Source of the DNA: Nitratireductor sp.
GTDB taxonomy: Bacteria > Pseudomonadota > Alphaproteobacteria > Rhizobiales > Rhizobiaceae
Direction of reading: 5' to 3'
Assembly: GCA_020441735.1 (NCBI GenBank)
Contig: JAGRLQ010000091.1
Span: 1-23,191 of the forward strand
Length of the DNA stretch: 23,191 bases
Positions 15,926 to 22,304 of the stretch are shown piece by piece. The notes under the pieces are model-generated. The model was not told where the DNA came from, ran no database searches, and saw nothing but the letters and a program-made list of their open reading frames with translations. Positions within the stretch are counted from its first letter, which is position 1; each line of letters starts with the position of its first letter. Made by a program: the position numbers and the translations under genes.

Positions 15926-17007
15926 TGGACATCCCAGCGACGATGAAAGCGATGGTGCTGACGGGCCATGGCGGGCTTGAAAAATATGAATGGCATGACG
16001 ACTGGCCTGTGCCGGAAGCCGGTCCCGCCGATGTTCTGGTCAAGGTTCATGCCTGCGGCCTCAACAACACCGATGTGAACACCCGCTCGGGCTGGTATTC
16101 CAAGGCTGTAAGCGAGGCGACCACCGGTGGCGCCTATACCGAGGTGGGCGAGAACGATCCGACCTGGGGCGGTGCGCCAATCGCCTTTCCGCGCATTCAG
16201 GGAGCGGATGCCGTGGGAACGGTGGTCGCGGCAGGCAATGAGGCCGATCAAACGCTGATCGGCAAGCGGATTATGGTCGATGGCTGGCAGCGCGACTGGT
16301 CGAATCCTGAAAACAAGGACAAGGCGCTTTATTTCGGCTCGGAGATGGATGGCGGCTTTGCCGAATATACCAGGGTGGATCATCGTGGCGTCGAAGTGAT
16401 CAAGAGCAATCTGTCCGATGCGGAACTGGCAACCTTCCAGTGCTCCTACACAACGGCAGAAGGCATGCTGACCCGCGCAAATGTGGGCGCGGAAGATACC
16501 GTATTGGTACCCGGTGCCTCTGGCGGGGTCGGCGGGGCACTGGTTCAACTTGCCAAGCTGCGCGGCGCCCGGGTCATCGCCATGGCCTCGGAGGCAAAAC
16601 ACGCAGATGTCATGAAGCTCGGCCCGGACCGTGTGCTGCCGCGGGCGCCGGAAGACCTGCGCGAGGCACTTGGGGGAGAAAAAGTCACTGTCGTTGCCGA
16701 TGTGGTGGGTGGCAGCTATTGGCCGAGACTGATCGATATACTCGAACGCGGCGGTCGGTATACCTGTTCCGGTGCCATTGCCGGACCAATCGTCGAATTC
16801 GATCTGCGCACCTTCTATCTGCACGACCTGACCTTTACCGGATCGACGGTGGTGCCCCCGGGAACGTTGCGAAAGGTGGCCGACCATATCGAGCGCGGCG
16901 ACATCAAACCGGTTCTGGCGGCGGCCTATCCGCTGAACGAGCTTCGCGAGGCCCAGCAGGCTTTCATCGACAAGAAGCACACCGGCAACATCGTGGTGAT
17001 CTCATGA
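15925..17007 (+). CDS. MDR-superfamily (quinone oxidoreductase-like) NAD(P)H dehydrogenase
   Basis: A 360-residue medium-chain dehydrogenase/reductase. The amino half is the GroES-like domain (VLVKVHACGLNNTDVN). The carboxyl half is a Rossmann domain with GASGGVGGALVQLAKLRGARVI. The glycine-histidine-glutamate zinc motif of classical alcohol dehydrogenases is replaced by IQGADAVG, and no structural four-cysteine lobe is seen, so it is probably zinc-independent like quinone or enoyl reductases. It could reduce an activated double bond made by the neighbouring lyase or dehydratase (inference). The ATG at 15925 overlaps the previous stop as TGATG and has GGGAGG upstream; a GTG at 15922 is an alternative. 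It overlaps the DddQ-like gene by ATGA. Confidence 0.88.
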   Translation: MDIPATMKAMVLTGHGGLEKYEWHDDWPVPEAGPADVLVKVHACGLNNTDVNTRSGWYSKAVSEATTGGAYTEVGENDPTWGGAPIAFPRIQGADAVGTVVAAGNEADQTLIGKRIMVDGWQRDWSNPENKDKALYFGSEMDGGFAEYTRVDHRGVEVIKSNLSDAELATFQCSYTTAEGMLTRANVGAEDTVLVPGASGGVGGALVQLAKLRGARVIAMASEAKHADVMKLGPDRVLPRAPEDLREALGGEKVTVVADVVGGSYWPRLIDILERGGRYTCSGAIAGPIVEFDLRTFYLHDLTFTGSTVVPPGTLRKVADHIERGDIKPVLAAAYPLNELREAQQAFIDKKHTGNIVVIS

Positions 17008-17612
17008 GCCGCGCGGTATTTGATCGGTTGATGGCGGAAACCCGCGCATTCCACGAGAACCACCCGGATGCGGCATCCTTTTGTCCGTTTCCCGACGATC
17101 TCAAGGCGGTTGAGGTCGAGACGAATCTCATTAACGCTGCCCGGCTTTTCATGGCAGAAGACGAACTGGAGGACTGCAATTGCCCGCAATTGCGGGATGC
17201 TTGTCTTGCCGCGGCACCCTTTGCCAAATGGCGTGAAACCTATCGGCATTCGGGGATTGGAGGCGAGTTTCTTGAACGCTTTGCCTGCTATGCCCTGATT
17301 GGGCCGGGCGGCGCCTTCTCGAGCAGCAAGATGGGTGCTTATTTCGTCTACATGCCGAAGGGACTGCATTATCCCTGGCATCATCATCCCGCCGAGGAAC
17401 TTTATGTCGTTCTGGCCGGTTCGGCAGAATTTCATCTCAAGGACAGCCCCACACGCCGGCTCTCCACCGGAGAGACATCCTTTCATGCTTCCAACCGGCC
17501 CCACGCCATGACCACCGTTGACACGCCGGTGCTGACCTATGTGCTGTTGCGGGGAGACCTCGAGACCCTGCCAGTGTGGTCGCAGGCCCCCGGCGCTGAA
17601 ACGAAAGCATAG
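17004..17612 (+). CDS. DddQ-like cupin lyase (DMSP lyase family)
   Basis: A 202-residue protein, the size of DddQ, which cleaves dimethylsulfoniopropionate (DMSP) to dimethyl sulfide and acrylate. The core reads HYPWHHHPAEELYVVLAG. Compared from memory with the published DddQ site (Y120, H125, E129, Y131, H163), the matching residues are Y123, H128, E132, Y134 and H167 at nearly identical spacing, with H126 as the extra histidine. So metal binding and the catalytic tyrosine are kept. It is translationally coupled to the MDR gene (ATGA) and followed by two MR-family genes. The neighbours are N-demethylation enzymes rather than DMSP or acrylate genes, so its natural substrate may be a nitrogen betaine or another beta-substituted acid. 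Family call firm; DMSP lyase activity uncertain. Confidence 0.85.
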   Translation: MSRAVFDRLMAETRAFHENHPDAASFCPFPDDLKAVEVETNLINAARLFMAEDELEDCNCPQLRDACLAAAPFAKWRETYRHSGIGGEFLERFACYALIGPGGAFSSSKMGAYFVYMPKGLHYPWHHHPAEELYVVLAGSAEFHLKDSPTRRLSTGETSFHASNRPHAMTTVDTPVLTYVLLRGDLETLPVWSQAPGAETKA

Positions 17613-17617
17613 TCGGG

Positions 17618-18730
17618 ATGAAGATCACCCGCATCTCTGTTTACCGGAAGGATCTGCCGCTGAAGGACCCCTACTGGCTTTCAGGCGGAAGGCTGAAATT
17701 CGAGGTACTGGACGCCACCTTCATCCGGCTTGATACCGATGCCGGGATTACCGGCTGGGGTGAAGGCACGCCTTGGGGGCACACCTACGTGCCGGCGCAC
17801 GGACCCGGCATCCGCGCCGGGCTGGAAACCATGGCACAGGCAATCCTCGGCCTCGATCCGCGAAAGATAGAGCTGGTCGAGCGCGCCATGGATCTTTGCC
17901 TGCCCGGCCACCTCTATGCCAAGTCGCCGGTCGACATGGCCTGCTGGGACATCGCCGGCAAGGCGGCAGGCATGCCGATTGCCGATCTTCTGGGCGGCAA
18001 GCGCGAAACCGGCACGCCGGCGGCGTCTTCGGTATCATCCGGCGAGCCGGACGATATGCTTGGCATCATCGAAGCCTACAGGAAACGCGGCTATATCGCT
18101 CATTCGGCAAAGATCGGCGGCAGCGATACGGACAAGGACATCGAGCGCATCCGCCATCTGGAAAAACACCGAAAGCCCGGCGAGATCATTCTCTATGACG
18201 TCAACCGAGCATGGACGCGCAGGGAAGCCGCCATCGTCATGAACGGAGTTGCCGACCTCGGTGTCACCTTCGAGCAGCCGGGCGAAACGCTGGACGACAT
18301 CGCGGCCATCCGAAAGGTGACGACGGCGCCCATCAGCGTCGATGAAAGCCTGGTTACCCTGCAGGATGCCGCCCGCATCGCCCGCGACGGCATTGCGGAA
18401 GTTTTCGGTATCAAGATCAACCGTGTCGGCGGGCTGATCAAGGCGCGGCGCATGCGCGATATTGCCATCGCCCACGGTATCCAGATGTTCATCATGGCAA
18501 CCGGCGGCTCCGTGCTCGCCGATACCGAAGCTGCCCATCTTGCACAATCGGTGCCGCAGGAATTCATCCGCGCCTGCTGGTCGTGCCAGGACATGCTGGC
18601 AATCGATATCGCGCCGGGCAGCGGGCCGCGTTGCGAGAACGGCTTTATCACAATCGGCGACGAGCCCGGGCTTGGCGTTATCCCCGACGAAAACCTGCTG
18701 GGCGAGCCGGTCGCCGTCTACGAGGCATGA
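17618..18730 (+). CDS. Mandelate racemase/muconate lactonizing enzyme family protein (first of two)
   Basis: A 370-residue enolase-superfamily enzyme: amino capping domain (residues 1-125, with GHLYAKSPVDMACWD) and barrel domain. The magnesium ligands are D194 (YDVN), E219 (FEQP) and D242 (VDES). Acid/base lysines are K165 (SAKIGG) and K266 (GIKINR), so both faces of the substrate have a lysine, as in epimerases such as HpbD (4-hydroxyproline betaine 2-epimerase) and in cis-3-hydroxyproline dehydratases. It starts 5 bases after the DddQ-like gene. It is clearly different from the next gene, its tandem relative, so they probably act on different compounds or steps. Reaction may be epimerisation or dehydration; sequence alone does not decide. 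Confidence 0.9.
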   Translation: MKITRISVYRKDLPLKDPYWLSGGRLKFEVLDATFIRLDTDAGITGWGEGTPWGHTYVPAHGPGIRAGLETMAQAILGLDPRKIELVERAMDLCLPGHLYAKSPVDMACWDIAGKAAGMPIADLLGGKRETGTPAASSVSSGEPDDMLGIIEAYRKRGYIAHSAKIGGSDTDKDIERIRHLEKHRKPGEIILYDVNRAWTRREAAIVMNGVADLGVTFEQPGETLDDIAAIRKVTTAPISVDESLVTLQDAARIARDGIAEVFGIKINRVGGLIKARRMRDIAIAHGIQMFIMATGGSVLADTEAAHLAQSVPQEFIRACWSCQDMLAIDIAPGSGPRCENGFITIGDEPGLGVIPDENLLGEPVAVYEA

Positions 18731-18732
18731 CA

Positions 18733-19836
18733 ATGAAGATCACCCGCATCACCGTCTGGAAAGTGCCGCTCACCAGCCATGACACCTATTACATGGCTGG
18801 CGGCAAGACCTGCGATACGGTGGATACGGTCGTGCTGCGTCTCGACACCGATACGCAACATAGCGGCTGGGGCGAAGTCTGTCCGATCCCGCACTATCTT
18901 GCCGCCTATGCTGATGGCGTACTGCCGGCGGTGGCCGAAATGGCGCCGGCGCTGCTGGGGGCCGATCCGCGCGGACCTGAAGCCGTCATGGCGCGGCTCG
19001 ATGCCCATCTGATCGGACACCCTTACGCCAAGTCCGCCATTGATATCGCCCTCTGGGACCTGACGGCGAAGGCGGCGAACCTGCCGCTCTACGCGCTGCT
19101 CGGCGGGCTGCGGCAGGAGGCGTTGCCGCTCTATCATTCGATTACCTGTGTTGCGCCCGACGAGATGGCACGCATGGCAAAGGAAGCCTTCGATGCCGGC
19201 ATCCGGCAGTTTCAGGTCAAGCTCGGCGCAGACGGCGACTGGCAAACGGATGCCGAACGGCTGACCAGGGTGCGCGAGGCGGTGGGGGATGGCCCGCTTG
19301 TCTATGGCGACTGGAACTGCGGCGCCACACAGCTTGATGCAACCCGCACCGGACGCGCCGTTGCCCATCTCGACATCATGCTGGAACAGCCCTGCGCCAC
19401 GATCGAGGAATGCACCGCGGTGCGAACCGCCACCGGCCTGCCGATGAAAATGGATGAAAGCGCCCACGATACCGAAAGCCTGCTCAAGGCCTATCAAGCG
19501 GGCTGCATGGATGCGGTGGCGATCAAATTGTCGAAGTTCGGCGGGTTGTCGCGCTGCCGGGCGGCGCGCGACCTGTGCCTGCATCTCGGCGCGAAGATGT
19601 GCATCGAGGATACTTGGGGTTCCGATATAACCACAGCTGCGCTGATCCATCTGGGCGCTGCAACCGATCCCCGATACCTGATGAATGTGTGCGATCTTTC
19701 CGGCTATGTGGCGCCGCGGCTTGATGAAGCCGGGCCGGTGCGCCAGGCCGGTACCATTCGACCGCCGCAGGAAGCCGGCCTGGGTGTTTCGCCCAACCCC
19801 AATGTGCTCGGCGAACCAGCCGCCGTGATCGAATAG
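18733..19836 (+). CDS. Mandelate racemase/muconate lactonizing enzyme family protein, HpbD-like (second of two)
   Basis: A 367-residue enolase-superfamily enzyme. Catalytic lysines are K163 (FQVKLG) and K265 (AIKLSK); metal ligands are D193 (YGDWN), E218 (LEQP) and D241 (KMDE). As I recall, HpbD, which epimerises 4-hydroxyproline betaine and proline betaine, uses K163 and K265, the same positions, and also shares MKITRI at the start and GHPYAKSAIDIALWD-like capping sequence. The ATG at 18733 has GAGG 7 bases upstream; an ATG at 18727 overlapping the previous stop would add two residues. It is the better HpbD candidate of the pair. A betaine substrate is supported by the nearby Rieske and flavoprotein genes but not proven. 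Confidence 0.9.
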   Translation: MKITRITVWKVPLTSHDTYYMAGGKTCDTVDTVVLRLDTDTQHSGWGEVCPIPHYLAAYADGVLPAVAEMAPALLGADPRGPEAVMARLDAHLIGHPYAKSAIDIALWDLTAKAANLPLYALLGGLRQEALPLYHSITCVAPDEMARMAKEAFDAGIRQFQVKLGADGDWQTDAERLTRVREAVGDGPLVYGDWNCGATQLDATRTGRAVAHLDIMLEQPCATIEECTAVRTATGLPMKMDESAHDTESLLKAYQAGCMDAVAIKLSKFGGLSRCRAARDLCLHLGAKMCIEDTWGSDITTAALIHLGAATDPRYLMNVCDLSGYVAPRLDEAGPVRQAGTIRPPQEAGLGVSPNPNVLGEPAAVIE

Positions 19837-19844
19837 GAGACGTC

Positions 19845-21125
19845 ATGAACCGTGTTTACACCCAGGCCGAATGGACAGAGCGCGCCAAGTCGGTATTGCC
19901 CGGCGGTGGGTTCGGCAATTTCGATCCCGGCATCATCATCCGTGAGGGCAAGGGGTCGCGGGTATGGGACGAGGATGGAAGGGAATATGTCGACTATCTC
20001 ATCGGTTCCGGCCCGATGCTGCTCGGCCATGGCAACGAGGAAGTCGAGGAAGCGGTCTTCGAGCAAATCCCCAAAGGCATGACGTTCTTCGCCAACAACG
20101 CGGCGGGTATCGAACTGGCGGAGGAGATCTGCCGCGCCGTCGCCTGCGCCGAGCAGTTGCGCTATGTGTCGACCGGCGGCGAAGCCGACATGTATGCGAT
20201 GAGGCTGGCGCGCGCCTTTACCGGCCGGGACAAGATCCTGAAGTTCGAGGGCGGCTATCACGGCATGAGCGCGGAAGCGCAGATGAGCCTGGCGCCCACC
20301 CGACTGGTCAACTTTCCGCAGCCGGTGGCTGATTCAGCGGGCATCCCCGAAGCGGTGCAGAATGACGTCTGGGCTGCTCCCTTCAACGACATCGCGTTTC
20401 TGCGCTCCTTCATGAACGAGCACGGCAGCGAGATCGCCGGGGTTATCGTCGAACCGTTGCAGCGCACGGTGCCGCCTGAACCGGGGTTTCTAGAAGCCCT
20501 GCGCGAAGAGTGCGACAGGCATGGCATTGTGATGATCTTCGATGAGGTGGTGACCGGTTTCCGGTTTTCCTATGGAGGCGCGCAGGAGCTTTATGGCGTA
20601 ACGCCCGATGTCTGCACGCTGGGCAAGGTGATCGGTGGCGGCTTTCCCCTTGCCGCGATTGTGGGGCGGGCCGACATCATGGCCCATTTTGACAAGGCGA
20701 AGGTCGGTGCCGAAGGCTGGCTGATGCAGTTGGGTACCCTGTCAGGCAATCCCGTTGCCTCGGTTGCCGGACTGAAGACACTGGAAATCCTGCGGCGGCC
20801 GGGTACGTATGATAAGCTGCGGGGGATCGGCCAAACCCTGATGGACATGCTTTCCGGTCATCTTTCCAGGGCGGGTATCGCCCATCGCATTGTCGGTGAC
20901 CCGACGCTGTTCGACGTGGTTTTCACCGATCGCGACGTGAAGGACTATCGCGGCGTTCTTGCCGGCGATGCCGCCATGCTTGGGAAATTCAATGCCGTGC
21001 TGCGGGAAAAAGGCATCTTCAAATCGCCGGGCAAGCTCTATCCCTCGCTGGCAATCACGGAAGAAGATCTGGCAATGACGGAAGCAGCCATCGAAGCTGC
21101 AACTGCGGCAATCGCCGCAGGTTGA
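19845..21125 (+). CDS. Class III PLP aminotransferase (glutamate-1-semialdehyde aminomutase-like)
   Basis: A 426-residue fold-type I aminotransferase. PLP lysine is K261 in TLGKVIGGGFPLAA, and D233 in IFDEVVTGFR binds the pyridine nitrogen. The amino part has GSGPMLLGHGNEEVEEAV and YVSTGGEADMYAMRLARA, where GEAD replaces the GSEA-type phosphate motif of many relatives. It resembles glutamate-1-semialdehyde aminomutase in wording, but its place at the end of a catabolic operon argues against heme synthesis. It probably removes the amino group from the fully demethylated product (inference). AGGAG overlaps the previous stop (19835-19839). It ends 3 bases before the convergent YeeE gene, with no visible terminator. 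Confidence 0.92.
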   Translation: MNRVYTQAEWTERAKSVLPGGGFGNFDPGIIIREGKGSRVWDEDGREYVDYLIGSGPMLLGHGNEEVEEAVFEQIPKGMTFFANNAAGIELAEEICRAVACAEQLRYVSTGGEADMYAMRLARAFTGRDKILKFEGGYHGMSAEAQMSLAPTRLVNFPQPVADSAGIPEAVQNDVWAAPFNDIAFLRSFMNEHGSEIAGVIVEPLQRTVPPEPGFLEALREECDRHGIVMIFDEVVTGFRFSYGGAQELYGVTPDVCTLGKVIGGGFPLAAIVGRADIMAHFDKAKVGAEGWLMQLGTLSGNPVASVAGLKTLEILRRPGTYDKLRGIGQTLMDMLSGHLSRAGIAHRIVGDPTLFDVVFTDRDVKDYRGVLAGDAAMLGKFNAVLREKGIFKSPGKLYPSLAITEEDLAMTEAAIEAATAAIAAG

Positions 21126-21128
21126 GGA

Positions 21129-22208
21129 TCAGGCTGTCTGGCCGCTGGATGCGGCCGCCGCCCCCCGGCGGTCGACCAGCCAATCTGTGGCCATGGCCGA
21201 CGCCCAGATGGCAAACAGCGTTACCCAGGCAGTGATCGCAAAGACGCTGGCACCGGTAACCCCTGCCCCGACAGCACAGCCACCGGCCAGCATGCCGCCA
21301 AAGCCCATCAGTGCTGCGCCGAAAAGATAGCGCCGCATGGCGGGACCGCCCTCAAAACCCTGCAGCGCCAACTGGCCGGTCAGGGCAGCAGCAAGGAAGG
21401 AGCCGAGAAAGACACCCGGCACCAGGCCGATATCGAACTCGATGGCATTGCCGGGCGGACTCAGGAACATCATCAGCGTGTCGGCGGAGGGGCCGGTAAA
21501 GGTAACCCCTTCAAGCTGCACGGGTTCGAAGGCAATACGGCCCATTTCGGCTGTAAACAGCCAGGCCGCGGGGATGGCGAGCCCCGCCAGCATGGCGAAG
21601 AAGGTGATCTTGAAGCCGTTATTGCGGAAGAAGGAAAACAGAATTGCCAGCATGAAGGCAAAGACGCTGGCGAGCAGTGCCATCTGCGAGGACATGCCGA
21701 GCGCCTCCAGCAGCGAGTTGCCGCCAATCGTCTGGGTCGTTGCAAGGCCTGCCACCGCCTCGCGGGCCGGCGAGAGGAACCCCCTGAGGCTTGCCTGCGC
21801 CACCACGGCGAAGACAAGGCCAGAAAGCAGCGCGCGCAGATTGCCGGTTGCCGACAGGACCAGAAGCCGGCTGGCACAGCCACGGGCAAGCACCATGCCT
21901 GTGCCGAACAGCAATCCGCCGATCAGTGCGCCGGAAATGCTCTGCGGCGAGGCGATCTGACGTGATTCAGCAGCCGGCACTGCACCGGCGAGATCAGCCA
22001 ACTGGGTGCCGAAGACGGCAACCGTGAAGACGACGAGCCAGATGGCGAGACGATTGCCAATGCTACCGCGGGCAAACTCGACAGCGGCTGCGCGCAGACA
22101 GAACTGGCTCTGCTGGGCGGCAATGCCGAAAATCATGCCAACGAGCAGCCCCCCGATTGCGAGAGTCTCGTTTTCGCCTATCCAGTCGACAAGTTGCAGC
22201 AATTCCAT
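21129..22208 (-). CDS. YeeE/YedE-family membrane transporter (sulfur-compound type)
   Basis: A 359-residue inner-membrane protein with about nine or ten hydrophobic segments and two DUF395-type repeats. Conserved cysteine motifs are visible: QSQFCLRAA near the start, LARGCASRLL in the first half and LAGGCAVGAGVTG in the second. In the thiosulfate transporter of this family (TsuA/YeeE) such cysteines pass the sulfur substrate through the channel. Related proteins carry other sulfur species. The ATG at 22206-22208 (MELLQLVDWIGE) fits the family start; the frame stays open upstream (ATG at 22253) with no better ribosome binding site. It is divergent from the metallo-beta-lactamase-fold gene across 96 bases and may be unrelated to the island. 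Confidence 0.87.
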   Translation of the reverse strand: MELLQLVDWIGENETLAIGGLLVGMIFGIAAQQSQFCLRAAAVEFARGSIGNRLAIWLVVFTVAVFGTQLADLAGAVPAAESRQIASPQSISGALIGGLLFGTGMVLARGCASRLLVLSATGNLRALLSGLVFAVVAQASLRGFLSPAREAVAGLATTQTIGGNSLLEALGMSSQMALLASVFAFMLAILFSFFRNNGFKITFFAMLAGLAIPAAWLFTAEMGRIAFEPVQLEGVTFTGPSADTLMMFLSPPGNAIEFDIGLVPGVFLGSFLAAALTGQLALQGFEGGPAMRRYLFGAALMGFGGMLAGGCAVGAGVTGASVFAITAWVTLFAIWASAMATDWLVDRRGAAAASSGQTA

Positions 22209-22278
22209 GTTTGCATGTTGGGGCAAAACCGGCTGCTTGAGATTGACCTGCATCAAATGGCGTGTGAAATATGCAGAA

Positions 22279-22299
22279 ATTACAATATATGGGAGGAGG
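22279..22299 (+). promoter_or_regulatory. AT-rich control motif and strong ribosome binding site for the MBL-fold gene
   Basis: ATTACAATATATG (22279-22291) matches ATTTCAATATATG (2183-2195) in the TRAP operator at 12 of 13 bases. It runs directly into GGGAGGAGG (22291-22299), 5 bases before the ATG at 22305, which fixes the start. The 96-base divergent gap also holds TTGACC (22243-22248) but no convincing -10 at normal spacing. Confidence 0.45.
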
Positions 22300-22304
22300 C
22301 TCGC

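Noticed and set aside
14222..16980. Two long minus-strand open frames (14222-15319 and 15868-16980) opposite the flavoprotein and MDR genes
   Set aside because: Both are antisense to well-supported genes, lack family motifs and good start signals.
16440..17612. Upstream extension of the DddQ-like frame by 188 codons over the MDR gene
   Set aside because: The upstream part is out of frame with MDR and arginine-rich; the ATG at 17004 overlapping the MDR stop gives exactly the DddQ family length.
17004..17612. Naming the cupin lyase dddQ outright
   Set aside because: Active-site residues agree, but neighbouring genes do not support DMSP use, so only the family name is given.
18583..18732. Upstream extension of the second MR-family gene
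   Set aside because: It overlaps the end of the first MR gene in another frame and reads as arginine-rich noise; MKITRI at 18733 matches the family start.
19845..21125. Calling the aminotransferase hemL (glutamate-1-semialdehyde aminomutase)
   Set aside because: Alphaproteobacteria normally make 5-aminolevulinate by the HemA (glycine) route and the gene is embedded in a catabolic operon.
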